Source: RGIG4576 sp045656705 (GTDB lineage: Bacteria; Bacteroidota; Bacteroidia; Bacteroidales; Muribaculaceae). From it: a stretch of DNA of 64,000 nt. The stretch lies in assembly GCA_045656705.1 (NCBI GenBank), contig JAZORR010000016.1, positions 1 to 64,000 of the forward strand, in the 5' to 3' direction. Positions 34,725-43,800 of the stretch are shown piece after piece. Each line of letters begins with the position of its first letter. Positions within the stretch are counted from its first letter, which is position 1. The position numbers were made by a program, and so were the translations under genes. Below the pieces are notes generated by a model. The model was given only the letters and a program-made list of their open reading frames with translations, had not been told where the DNA came from and ran no database searches.

Positions 34725-35702
34725 TTATAAAAATCTTTGTTCTATCTCGTTTAGAATTGCATCAAGTTCGGCAAATGTGTTAGCCTTGAGCATAGCTATA
34801 CGCATATCTCTGAAGTTTGGGATACCCTTAAAGAGAGGCGTAGCGGCCAAGTGACGGCGAATGTGCAAGATTCCGCGATATTCGTCGATGCGATCAATGC
34901 TCTCTTGTATCTGGCGACGTAGGAGTGCAAGTTTTTCGGCCTTCGAAATCTCAAGTTTCTCACCGTGTTGCATATAGTGCTTCATCTCACGGAAAATCCA
35001 AGGCGCGCCTATCGACGCACGGCCCACCATCACGCCATCCACACCGTAGCGGTCATAAAACTCAGCAAGTTTTTCGGCCGAAGTGATATCGCCGTTGCCG
35101 ATTATAGGTATTTTCATACGAGGATTGTTTTTCACCTCGCCTATCAGAGTCCAATCAGCCTCGCCGGTATACATCTGACTTCTTGTGCGTCCGTGGATAG
35201 CAAGTGCCTGTATACCACAATCTTGTAGTTGCTCGGCAAGTTCCACTATAATCTTATTATTGCAATCCCAGCCCAAACGAGTCTTCACAGTGACAGGGAT
35301 TTTCACTGCATCCACCACAGCGCGAGTTATTTCGAGAAGCAATGGCACATTGCGAAGCATACCCGAACCGGCTCCCTTCGATGCCACCTTCTTCACAGGG
35401 CAACCGAAGTTGATATCCAGCACATCCGGACCTGCGGCCTCAGCTATGCGGGCGGCTTCCACCATAGGCTCCACCTCCTTGCCATATATCTGAATGGCAG
35501 CAGGACGCTCTGCATCGTTGATTGAGAGTTTGCGAGTAGTGGAATTGATATTGCGAATAAGTGCATCGGCACTCACAAATTCCGTATACACCATATCTGC
35601 CCCTTGCTCCTTACAAATCAAGCGAAACGATTCGTCGGTCACATCTTCCATAGGAGCCAAAAGCACAGGCTTATCTCCTAAATCTATATTACCTATCTTC
35701 AT
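34725..35702 (-). CDS. dusB: tRNA-dihydrouridine synthase
   Basis: 325 residues. An FMN enzyme that reduces uridines in tRNA D-loops. The N-terminal LAPMEDVTDESFRLICKEQGADMVYTEFVSADAL, the catalytic Cys in INFGCPVKKV (near residue 100), SGAGSGML-type loop (KGAGSGML), KTRLGWD, AIHGRTRSQMYTG and GNGDITS are all in place. Sub-type (DusB versus DusA/C) follows the Bacteroidetes usage and is not certain. A TATCTTTG box (minus, 35738-35731) lies 29 nt before the start. Confidence 0.93.
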   Translation of the reverse strand: MKIGNIDLGDKPVLLAPMEDVTDESFRLICKEQGADMVYTEFVSADALIRNINSTTRKLSINDAERPAAIQIYGKEVEPMVEAARIAEAAGPDVLDINFGCPVKKVASKGAGSGMLRNVPLLLEITRAVVDAVKIPVTVKTRLGWDCNNKIIVELAEQLQDCGIQALAIHGRTRSQMYTGEADWTLIGEVKNNPRMKIPIIGNGDITSAEKLAEFYDRYGVDGVMVGRASIGAPWIFREMKHYMQHGEKLEISKAEKLALLRRQIQESIDRIDEYRGILHIRRHLAATPLFKGIPNFRDMRIAMLKANTFAELDAILNEIEQRFL

Positions 35703-35730
35703 TTACCTATTGATTCTTCTAAATTTTACG

Positions 35731-35738
35731 CAAAGATA
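35731..35738 (-). promoter_or_regulatory. Promoter-like box of dusB
   Basis: TATCTTTG on the minus strand, 29 nt before the dusB start. Confidence 0.55.
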
Positions 35739-35779
35739 CAAAACTCTCACCTATCAACGGAATATTTCAATAAAATTAG

Positions 35780-35787
35780 TATTTTTG
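35780..35787 (+). promoter_or_regulatory. Promoter-like box of the HAD phosphatase
   Basis: TATTTTTG, divergent to the dusB box and 86 nt before the ATG at 35874. Confidence 0.45.
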
Positions 35788-35873
35788 CAATGATTTTTGG
35801 AACTATATTTAGCCCTTGGGGTATCTTTTTTGCTCCAACAATCCTTTTTTAAAAGAAAAACTTATACAACAAT

Positions 35874-36662
35874 ATGGTTAAGGCTGTTTTTTTCGACATC
35901 GACGGAACACTTGTATCGTTCTCCACTCACAAGATACCACAATCCACCATTTTTGCACTCAACGAGTTGCGTAGTAATGGTGTGAAAATATTCATAGCCA
36001 CAGGACGGTCGTGGGGACAAATGCAGCATCTCAACGATTTTCCTAAATTCGATGGTTACATCACCCTCAATGGTAGCTGTTGCACCACAGGCGAGGGCGA
36101 AATCATCCATCGCACTTGTATCCCTACCGAAGATTTGAAGCGATTAGAAGAGTTTCACGCCAAGCATCCGTTCCCTATAGAGATTGTATACGCCGACCGC
36201 GAACTTATGACATCTTCAAATGACGTGGTGGAGCGTGCTTGGGCCAATGTGAATATGCCTGTGCCACCTATCACTCCTTTCGAAGAGTGCGACCTCAATG
36301 AGGTGTATCAGTTGGGAGCTTTCCTCACAACCGACGAGCAGGATAGACTACGACTCACCGAAAACTATATGCCTTCTTGCACCGAATTGCGATGGAGTCC
36401 AGATTTCTTCGACATCTTGCCACGCGAAAGCAGCAAAAGCCGAGGCATCGACCGAATGATAGAATACTATGGTATCAACCTCGACGAAACGATGGCCTTC
36501 GGCGACGGTGGCAACGACATAGATATGCTCCGTCACGCAGGCATTGGAGTAGCTATGAGCAATGCTCGCCAAGAAGTAAAAGCTCATGCCGACCACATCA
36601 CCACATCAGTCGACAACGACGGAATCCTAAACGCACTCCGAGAATTCCACATAATCCAGTAA
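35874..36662 (+). CDS. HAD-superfamily hydrolase, Cof type
   Basis: 262 residues. FFDIDGTLVSF holds the nucleophile Asp and acid/base Asp of HAD enzymes (motif I, residue ~7), FIATGR is motif II, and FGDGGNDIDMLRHAGIGVAMSNA is motif IV. The cap is of the C2 (Cof) type by length and order. These enzymes dephosphorylate sugar phosphates or cofactors; substrate not predictable. Its stop is followed by the copy B noncoding module. Confidence 0.92.
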   Translation: MVKAVFFDIDGTLVSFSTHKIPQSTIFALNELRSNGVKIFIATGRSWGQMQHLNDFPKFDGYITLNGSCCTTGEGEIIHRTCIPTEDLKRLEEFHAKHPFPIEIVYADRELMTSSNDVVERAWANVNMPVPPITPFEECDLNEVYQLGAFLTTDEQDRLRLTENYMPSCTELRWSPDFFDILPRESSKSRGIDRMIEYYGINLDETMAFGDGGNDIDMLRHAGIGVAMSNARQEVKAHADHITTSVDNDGILNALREFHIIQ

Positions 36663-37016
36663 ACAAAAGAATAATTCCCATAAAACACAATCACACACAT
36701 AAAATATTGAATATCAAAAGCAAAGTAGGGACGCACGGCTCGCGCATCCGCCATAAAAAATTATGTCTTTTTGTCTTTATGGCTAATTTAAAAATGTTCT
36801 TCTGTCTGAAAATTCCTAATTCCACACTCCCCTCTGAAATAAAAGCCCGAGGGCTTCATCTAAGGTAACCCTGTACTTCAGTGCAGGGCAAAGCCACCAC
36901 ACGGGAAAGCCATCCCATCCAAAGAAGAAAGAATAAACTCCCGAAGGGTGTTTTTCTATGGAACCTTTAGCTCACGGCTATGCCGTAAACCCTATGATGA
37001 TAGTGTGAGGATGGAT

Positions 37017-37133
37017 AAAAAAAATACTGCCTTCGACGAAAGTGCGGACCAATTTAGTGCTGACACTTCCTCTGGCAGTCTCGTTCAAAGTGTGCATCGT
37101 AGTCCTACAGCCACCATGAGCATCCCCTTTGAC
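37017..37133 (-). ncRNA. Candidate antisense small RNA inside module copy B
   Basis: On the minus strand TACCTTTG (37145-37138) is followed by ~100 nt ending in ACTGCC (37079-37074)...GGCAGT (37031-37026), then A and eight Ts (37024-37017). GCATCGT/ACGATGC can also pair near the 5' end. This looks like a promoter, a structured RNA and an intrinsic terminator. No TTTG is seen at the -33 spacing, and a 51-codon plus-strand frame crosses the same bases, so the call is tentative. Confidence 0.4.
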
Positions 37134-37137
37134 GATG

Positions 37138-37145
37138 CAAAGGTA
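37138..37145 (-). promoter_or_regulatory. Promoter-like box of the antisense RNA
   Basis: TACCTTTG on the minus strand, inside the segment that is absent from module copy A. Confidence 0.4.
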
Positions 37146-37416
37146 CAAAAAATACAAAAAGCGTAAAAAAAAATATCAATAGATTCAAAAATGGTGATGC
37201 GAAAGTAGATGCAAAGTGAATCTTAGGGAACAATCATCCACGCACCCCCACAACCTCGCGAGGTTGCACTCGTGTCACCACTTCACACCTCACTATTGCT
37301 ACTATTGTAACTATAGTCACTATCATCACATCTATCAGTCCTCCCTCCTCCTTCCTCACTCCTAACTTTTTTTCACCGTTATCCTTTTTAAGGAAACTTT
37401 CTGCTCATTTTGGTTG

Positions 37417-37424
37417 TATCTTTG
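37417..37424 (+). promoter_or_regulatory. Promoter-like box of the recombinase pseudogene
   Basis: TATCTTTG in the same context as at 4699, 49 nt before the start at 37474. Confidence 0.55.
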
Positions 37425-37473
37425 CACCAAAAAAACACACAATTATAATTAATCTTATAAAATTTAAAATCCT

Positions 37474-38645
37474 ATGGCAAGTATAAAAGTTAAATTCCGA
37501 CTTTCTTCTCTCGATCCCAAGATGGGTACTATCTACTACCAAATCATTCACAATCGAGTTGTGCGTCAGTATAAAACCGATTACCACATTTTCGTTCACG
37601 AGTGGGACACACAAAAGGGCGACATCATTATCCTGCCCGATAGTAGACAACACATAGTGCAAGACATCAGCGAACGCATTATTTGGGACGTTAAGAATCT
37701 ACAATCCATATTCCGACGATTTGACGCTAAGAAAATCAGTTACACGGTTGACGATATCATCAAATCCTTCTCGCGTCGGTCCGATTTGCTATCTCTTTCG
37801 CACTTTATGCAAGATGTGATAAACCAACTTCACAATATGGGCAAATGTCGCACTGCCGAAACCTATCGTGCCACGTTACGCAGCTTTATGCTATTTCGCA
37901 AGAATAAAGACACTGCAATGCACTCTATCGACTCCGATATGATGCTTATGTATGAAGCGTATTTGCACAATCGAGGACTCGCACGCAACACCACTTCTTT
38001 CTATATGCGCATTTTGCGTGCAGTCTATAATAGAGCTGTGGAAAAGGAACTCATAGAAGATCGTCACCCATTCAAGCACGTTTATACAGGTGTCGACAAA
38101 ACCGTTAAGCGAGCCATTCCTCTCGGTGCTATCAAGCAAATCAAGAATCTCGACCTGTCGGAGAAACCCTCAAAGGAATTCGCACGCGATATGTTTCTGT
38201 TTTCGTTCTATACTCGTGGAATGTCATTTATTGATATTGCTCACTTGCGTAAGAAAAATCTTTCCTTCGGTGCGCTATCCTATCGACGACGAAAAACTGG
38301 TCAACAACTCAATATTCGTTGGGAAAAATGTATGCAAGATATTATAGATAAGTATCACACACCCCATGACAGTCCTTATCTCTTGCCCATACTATTCCTA
38401 ATAAACATCTCAAGGAAATTGCAAAAATGATACATCTCACCACTCCGCTCACACTTTATGTAGCACGGCATTCGTGGGCAAGTGAGGCCAAGAACCAACA
38501 CATTCCTATATCTGTCATCAGTGAAGCCATGGGACACGATTCCGAACTTACCACGCAGATCTACCTCGCTTCACTCGACACATCTTTGGTGGATAAGGCA
38601 AACGCACAAATTCTCAAATCCCTCCGATCCATCGACGACTCATAA
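37474..38645 (+). pseudogene. Tyrosine recombinase (phage/conjugative integrase type), frameshifted and internally deleted
   Basis: The first part (37474-38430, 318 codons) has an N-terminal arm-binding-type domain, a SAM-like core-binding domain (SLSHFMQDVINQLHNMGKCRTAETYRATLRSFML) and the first half of the catalytic domain with Arg248 (FYTRGMSFIDIAHL) and RRRKTGQQLNIRWEKCMQDII. The frame then runs off after SPYLLPI. The rest of the catalytic domain continues in the next frame from about 38400: HLKEIAKMIHLTTPLTLYVARHSWAS, the GHDSELTTQ box and the tyrosine in IYLASLD. Roughly 20 residues that normally join the two are missing, so this is more than a single-base slip. No att site or partner genes were found. 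Confidence 0.85.
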
Positions 38646-38659
38646 CACACACACAAGTC

Positions 38660-40360
38660 TTATTTTACGATGGCTCTGATTGGATATGGCGATTCTTTGG
38701 CTGTGATGAAGTAAACACCTGTAGGTAGGTCCACTGCAAGGTCATTTTCTACGTAGTCAAATTGTTTTACTGTGATACCTTGAGTGTTGTGGATTCTCAC
38801 ATCGGTAAGCACCTCGTTGCAAATAAATCTGATACCTCCAGGATGTGTGGCTATGGCAAGTATATGGTCTGCATCAACGCCTTCGATGCCACTGCCTTCG
38901 GCCACGGTGATAGTGTTCGACATTGGCGACAAATAACCGAGACGGCTACTTTGCACATAGTATGTTTCTGATGTACCAGTCTCGCGAGTAAAGTCGTAAT
39001 ATGCTTCTTCGGTGTCTACTTGTTCGGTATTTATCAAAGTTCCGTTTTTATATATCGCACGAGTTACGAGATAAAAATCCACTTCTTCGTCGGCTGGTTG
39101 CCACACGGCACGATAACCTTCGGCTGTGACGTTTTCTGCAGGCAGAGCCACAGGCATAGATAGGGTAGGCACGTCCAGACATTCTCCGTTGATATACACT
39201 CCGGTAAGACTGCCCGAGATGCCGCCATCATAGAAATATAGGATGGTAGAATGTTTACCTGTTTTGGTTGGCTTATAGGTGATGGTGAGTTTGTAACCAT
39301 TGGTTGAATTCACTGCACTTGCCGACACTCTTTCCGACGATAGTGCGAACATCTGATGATGTGTGTTGTTGTCGTAAAGCACCAATGTAATGCCCGAACC
39401 AGTGATATTTTGGCCCTTAATATAGATTTCGAGATTTGCCGTTTTGCCCAATCCTAATTGACCGAAATCGAGTGTGCTGCCAAGTTGTGGGTAAAGGATT
39501 TCTGCTGGTCCTGTAATATTGCTATTGCCACCGCCGTTATACACTTCTCCCATCTTGTTGCCCCAGATATATTCGGCAAGGTTAGGATCATCTACAAAAG
39601 GATTTCGGTTGCCTTGAATGGTGAACACAGCATCATTACGATCGCGTTCCTTCTGGCTCACAGGGTCGTTGCGATGCCAAGATAGAAGGAGATTGCGAGA
39701 ATATTGGTTGAGTGTGAGATAGCTGGTGTTGTTGAACATATAGGTGTATTTCCACTTATAGTCTTGATAACAAGTAGCCATATAGAAATATACGCGTGCA
39801 AAGTCACCCTTGTATTCATCATCGGGTTCAAACACATAGTTTGTGCTGCTTCCCGAGATTGATGGGTAACCTACGGTCGACACTCCATTGTTGAACTTTA
39901 CACTAAGCGATGTATTTACCTCTCCGAGTGGATAATTGCTCTTTGCAGAATTGGCATCGGCATCGCTTGGGAATAGGTGTATGATATCGGTGCCGGCTTC
40001 ATAGGCTTCTACGTCGCTTGGCGAGTTCCACCAGCTTTTTGGCACAGAGTGTTCGCGGTTGAGGCCGTAAGTTCCGCCATAGTACCAATAATCGAGATTA
40101 TTCCAGTTGTCGGAATACATATCCCACACTATCGACTTGCCGTTCACCTTTTCGGGATAAGCGTCGGTCTTAGGAAAGTGGTTCCACAGACTTGAGTATG
40201 ACAATTTGGTGTGAGGGCGAACAAGACTGTGAATAGCATTTTTGAGAGTTTCTCCCGATTTACCATTTAAAGAGTTGTAATAACCATTTGGTGCAGCTGC
40301 ATAAGCACAAATGCACGAGAATATTACGATAGAAAAAAGTATGTTATATTGCTTCTTCAT
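38660..40360 (-). CDS. Secreted endonuclease I family nuclease with C-terminal sorting-type domain
   Basis: 566 residues from ATG 40360 (an earlier TTG is in frame). Signal peptide ~1-22 (ending YAAA). The EndA/endonuclease I domain spans ~25-250, with GLNREHSVPKSWW and DIIHLFPSDADANSAKSNYPLGEV, the usual catalytic and structural blocks. Then two beta-sandwich domains (~260-480) and a C-terminal tail (GIEGVDADHILAI...VKQFDYVENDLAVDLPTGVYFITAK) of the type-A sorting kind. Probably cuts extracellular DNA for nutrition. Lies convergent with the recombinase pseudogene, 14 nt apart. Confidence 0.88.
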   Translation of the reverse strand: MKKQYNILFSIVIFSCICAYAAAPNGYYNSLNGKSGETLKNAIHSLVRPHTKLSYSSLWNHFPKTDAYPEKVNGKSIVWDMYSDNWNNLDYWYYGGTYGLNREHSVPKSWWNSPSDVEAYEAGTDIIHLFPSDADANSAKSNYPLGEVNTSLSVKFNNGVSTVGYPSISGSSTNYVFEPDDEYKGDFARVYFYMATCYQDYKWKYTYMFNNTSYLTLNQYSRNLLLSWHRNDPVSQKERDRNDAVFTIQGNRNPFVDDPNLAEYIWGNKMGEVYNGGGNSNITGPAEILYPQLGSTLDFGQLGLGKTANLEIYIKGQNITGSGITLVLYDNNTHHQMFALSSERVSASAVNSTNGYKLTITYKPTKTGKHSTILYFYDGGISGSLTGVYINGECLDVPTLSMPVALPAENVTAEGYRAVWQPADEEVDFYLVTRAIYKNGTLINTEQVDTEEAYYDFTRETGTSETYYVQSSRLGYLSPMSNTITVAEGSGIEGVDADHILAIATHPGGIRFICNEVLTDVRIHNTQGITVKQFDYVENDLAVDLPTGVYFITAKESPYPIRAIVK

Positions 40361-40435
40361 TATCAATGTTGAGTTATAAAAGTTTCTTTAAAAATAGAAT
40401 ATTTTGTAAAGGTAATACAAGTTTTTTGAAAAATC

Positions 40436-40466
40436 TTTGTTAAATAACTTTTTTTCACTAAATTTG
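40436..40466 (+). promoter_or_regulatory. Promoter of the GLUG-type surface protein
   Basis: TTTG (40436-40439) and TAAATTTG (40459-40466), spacing 19 nt; ATG at 40564, leader of about 93 nt. Confidence 0.65.
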
Positions 40467-40563
40467 CCCACTATTCTTGCTGTCAAAGCATTAGATGTGA
40501 TTTTGAGCAATTAAAATGAGCTATTTTAAAACAGAATAATAATCTATACAAAACTATATTTCG

Positions 40564-43500
40564 ATGAGAAAACATTTACAATTTTCGGTGATTGCAGTGG
40601 CGTTGATTACGCTATGTGCAAGTTTTACGGCAAAGGCAAAGCAGATTGTCGCTGTAGATGCCAATGCTTCGGTTAAAGTGGCTACCAACCACAAATGGAA
40701 AAAAACATTCTCAAGTGTTAGTGATTTTAAAAAGAATAAAATAGGCACTCGTGATGTGATGACTCTTGGCCCTACTCAGGACTATTCATTTGTGACCAAT
40801 ACCGATGGATCACAATGGTATGCAACTCAAAACTACACTGTTAAGAGTTATTACTACACATCGTCGGTGATTTCTTTGTATAGTAGCAAAGGAGAAAAGC
40901 AAAGCGAAATAAATGTGACTGTGCCTGAAGGTAAGAGCTGTAATCAGATAATGATTGGCGAATCTATCACTGCCAATTTGTTTGACAAGAACAGTTCTTC
41001 TCACGAATTGAGCGTGGTGCTTCACCTTATTCACTCTCCAGGGGTAACTTCTTATGTTACTTATGTATATGATGTGGCTACTGGCGAGCAAGTCGGCACT
41101 TACGATGGTCTTATGAGCGTGGTGAAATACTACACTGGCTATAGTTATGATACTGTGGGTATTTTGAGCTATTCTTCTGAAAAGAATGGCGAAAAGGTGT
41201 CAAACTACGGAATTTATTATCGTGCTGCATTGAAGCACACTTTCTCAGTGCCAAACAAACTTGCTGAGTATCAAGTGGGTGGCGCGCTAAATGTGTTTGA
41301 GGTAGACAATAGTTTGTATTATGTGGTTTCGCAATACGAAAAGGAATTCCTTGATCCTGCTTCTTACGAAGAACCTTGGGATATGATTCCTACTGCCGAC
41401 AATAATTTCACGGCTACTATCTACAACAAGAACTTCAAGCAACAAGCCAAGATTTCGTTACCAGTTACTTCTACTCCACAATATCTTGTGCAATATGGTA
41501 TCGGTTTGTTTGGTTTCAAAGACCTATCAAACAACTTCTGGGACGAATCGGGCGAATTGCGCTTGGTTGTAACCAAGACCGGATTTGAAGTGAATACCGA
41601 AAAGGAAGATATTGCATTCTATGTGCATGATACTGATGGCAATGTGGTGAAGACCATTGCCGAAAATGTGAGCAACTGGATGAATATGTATGACATTCCA
41701 GGCGAACCTTCTCAAATGGTGTTCTTGACTGGTGGTGCCACTGCAATGTCGATGGTGAACCTTCCTTCGTGTGAAACAGTTGTGACTTTTGGTGCAGAAA
41801 TCGAAGGAAATGCTATTTCTACTAATATCGACCGCTGTCCGGTGGGCGATTCTTATAAGTATGTGATAGGATTGCCTTCGCCTGATGTGGATAATGAAGG
41901 TAATATTCACCAACGCTATGCTTGGGTAAATAAGAACGGTACACTCGATCGCATTGTGAAATTTAATGTAGGCCCTACTAATGCCAATTGGACTCCACTC
42001 GTATTGGGAGAAGTGTTAAGCCCATACATATTTGACACTGATAGCGAAAGAGAATACATCTTTATTGCCAATCAACGCGTGGCTCCTAATGCCATTGAAA
42101 TGATCGACGAGGTGCGTATCGTGAAAGAAGATGGTACTATCGTTCGTAGTTATGTTGAAGATGCTAATACAAAGGGCGATCTTGGTAGCTGTGCATTGCT
42201 TGGTCTTGATAGCGAATTGCCTACAATCTTTGTGCCTTACTACAATTCAAATACCGACGAAATCAATATCGAGATGGAATACCTTCCTTATGCATCGATG
42301 AGTGCAGGGGGTGAAGGTACAGCTGAAAATCCTTATTTGATAACAAGTGCTGGTGATATGGCTTTGATATCACGCAATCCTTCGGCTCATTACAAGGTAG
42401 TGAACAATTTCGATGCTGGTGATTGGGGTGCTTGGAAGGGTATTGCCAATTTCGATGGTACATTCGATGGTGGTAACCACACTATCTCCAATCTTGCTTT
42501 GGATGGCGACACAGAATATGTGGGTATGTTTGCTTCTACTGGAAGTGCCGAAATCAGAAATCTTGTGCTTCAATCGCCAAGAATGCATTTGACTGATAAG
42601 ACTTTTAGCGCAGGCTTCGTAGTTTCAGAATCAGTTTCAGATACTATCTGCAATGTTCATATTAAAGAAGCTGAAATCATTGGTAATGGTGCTATTGCAT
42701 CGATAGGTGCTATTGCTGGTAAATCTATGTTCACTTCGTTGATTGAGCGATGCTCGGCAAGCGATTTGTGTGTAGATGCTCCAATGTCATCGGTGGGTGG
42801 TATTGTTGGTGCTACTCTTACAAGCAGTCTTGTGCGAACTTGTTCGGTAACTGCCGATATCAATGCTGGTAGCATAGTAGGTGGTGTAGTTGGTTCGGCT
42901 GGTACAGGTTGCTCGGTGAACGATTGTGCTGTGAATGTGACTATCGTTGGCGAAAACACCATCGGTGGTGTAGCAGGCGAAGCTGAACGTGGTGGTATCT
43001 TCAATTGCTTCGTGAAGAGCAATCTTACTGCTACCAATGCTATGCAAGGTTATGCTAAATTAGGTGGTATTGCAGGTTCTTTGACATCTGATTGGGAAGC
43101 TGAAGAGGCTGAATACATCGATTCTGTGGTTGCTGGCAATGTGGTGAAGATTGAAGCTATCAACGCTCCTGAAATGAAGGGTGTACATCGTATCATCGGT
43201 TACTCTCGATATGAAGAGGACCTCGAAGCCAAGAGATGGGATTCATCTATTGTGCCAATGCACGAATTGGCTCTCGATAATAACTATGTGATAGGTGGTT
43301 CTGAAGTGGTGGATAGTACAATAGCTGCTACTATCACAAGCACAGAAGGTGCTGACTTGGCTGAATCTGATTTCAATCAAGCAATGTTGGAAACTATCGG
43401 TTTCAAATTTGGTACAAGTGCCGATGCTCCTTGGTGTTTTGCTGCTAATCCATATTTGTATTACGAAAATCCTGAATATTCTGCAATTGAAGCCGTAGTG

Positions 43501-43707
43501 GTAGAAAAGGGTGGCGTGAAGTTCGACGGAACTTCTATAGTAGCCACAGGTGCAGTAAAGGTGGAATTGTATAGCATTGCAGGTGTGAAAGTTGCTATGA
43601 ACAATGGTGAAGAATTACTAATGAATGGTGTTACTGCAGGCGTTTATGTAGTGGTGGCTACTGATGCCGAAGGCGCTAAGACCACTGCCAAGATAATGGT
43701 GAAGTGA
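40564..43707 (+). CDS. Secreted GLUG-motif surface protein with sorting-type C-terminus
   Basis: 1047 residues. Signal peptide ~1-25 (QFSVIAVALITLCASFTAKA). Residues ~25-570 are beta-rich without a family I can name. From ~575 comes GGEGTAENPYLITSAGDMALI, then FDGTFDGGNHTISNLALDGDTEYVGMFA and repeated GGIVGA/GGVVGS/GGVAGE units (~740-820): the GLUG repeat pattern of IgA1-protease-like and adhesin proteins. The end (VELYSIAGVKVAMNNGEELLMNGVTAGVYVVVA) is a type-A sorting-type domain. It could bind glycans or host surfaces. A strong terminator follows. Confidence 0.82.
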   Translation: MRKHLQFSVIAVALITLCASFTAKAKQIVAVDANASVKVATNHKWKKTFSSVSDFKKNKIGTRDVMTLGPTQDYSFVTNTDGSQWYATQNYTVKSYYYTSSVISLYSSKGEKQSEINVTVPEGKSCNQIMIGESITANLFDKNSSSHELSVVLHLIHSPGVTSYVTYVYDVATGEQVGTYDGLMSVVKYYTGYSYDTVGILSYSSEKNGEKVSNYGIYYRAALKHTFSVPNKLAEYQVGGALNVFEVDNSLYYVVSQYEKEFLDPASYEEPWDMIPTADNNFTATIYNKNFKQQAKISLPVTSTPQYLVQYGIGLFGFKDLSNNFWDESGELRLVVTKTGFEVNTEKEDIAFYVHDTDGNVVKTIAENVSNWMNMYDIPGEPSQMVFLTGGATAMSMVNLPSCETVVTFGAEIEGNAISTNIDRCPVGDSYKYVIGLPSPDVDNEGNIHQRYAWVNKNGTLDRIVKFNVGPTNANWTPLVLGEVLSPYIFDTDSEREYIFIANQRVAPNAIEMIDEVRIVKEDGTIVRSYVEDANTKGDLGSCALLGLDSELPTIFVPYYNSNTDEINIEMEYLPYASMSAGGEGTAENPYLITSAGDMALISRNPSAHYKVVNNFDAGDWGAWKGIANFDGTFDGGNHTISNLALDGDTEYVGMFASTGSAEIRNLVLQSPRMHLTDKTFSAGFVVSESVSDTICNVHIKEAEIIGNGAIASIGAIAGKSMFTSLIERCSASDLCVDAPMSSVGGIVGATLTSSLVRTCSVTADINAGSIVGGVVGSAGTGCSVNDCAVNVTIVGENTIGGVAGEAERGGIFNCFVKSNLTATNAMQGYAKLGGIAGSLTSDWEAEEAEYIDSVVAGNVVKIEAINAPEMKGVHRIIGYSRYEEDLEAKRWDSSIVPMHELALDNNYVIGGSEVVDSTIAATITSTEGADLAESDFNQAMLETIGFKFGTSADAPWCFAANPYLYYENPEYSAIEAVVVEKGGVKFDGTSIVATGAVKVELYSIAGVKVAMNNGEELLMNGVTAGVYVVVATDAEGAKTTAKIMVK

Positions 43708-43735
43708 TAGTGCAATTAGTAATTAACTGATATAG

Positions 43736-43780
43736 ACAACGGACCACCCTCTTGCGCGATTGGTCCGTTGTTGTTTTTTG
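43736..43780 (+). terminator. Terminator after the GLUG-type gene
   Basis: An 11-bp stem ACAACGGACCA (43736-43746) with TGGTCCGTTGT (43761-43771), then TGTTTTTTG. Confidence 0.85.
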
Positions 43781-43800
43781 ATGAAGGGTTGAAAATCCTT

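Larger units (their letters stand above)
36712..37435 (+). repeat. Dispersed structured noncoding module, copy B, with a ~220 nt insert
   Basis: Alignable with 4079-4713 in order: TATCAAAAGCAAAGTAG (36712), a GCCCGAGGGC hairpin (36845), CCCTGTAC-TTCA-GTGCAGGG (~36869), AAAC..CCC-GAA-GGG..GTTT (~36935-36953), CCCTATGATGA (36990), then a ~210 nt insert absent from copy A, then GCAAAGTGAATCTTAGGGAAC (37211), inverted CAACCTCG/CGAGGTTG (~37250-37266), CACTATTGCTACTATTG, and GGAAACTTTCTGC to TATCTTTGCAC (37417). The insert has minus-strand RNA signals (see the ncRNA entry). The module precedes a tyrosine recombinase pseudogene, as copy A precedes the portal gene. Confidence 0.8.

Noticed and set aside
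36948..37166. A 72-codon plus-strand frame through the copy B insert
   Set aside because: It begins in the conserved hairpin region and ends at the insert; no family is seen. I kept the minus-strand RNA reading as more likely, but the 51-codon part from 37011 is not fully excluded.
4079..37435. Insertion sequence as the explanation for the twin modules
   Set aside because: No transposase, no terminal inverted repeats and no target-site duplication could be seen at either copy.
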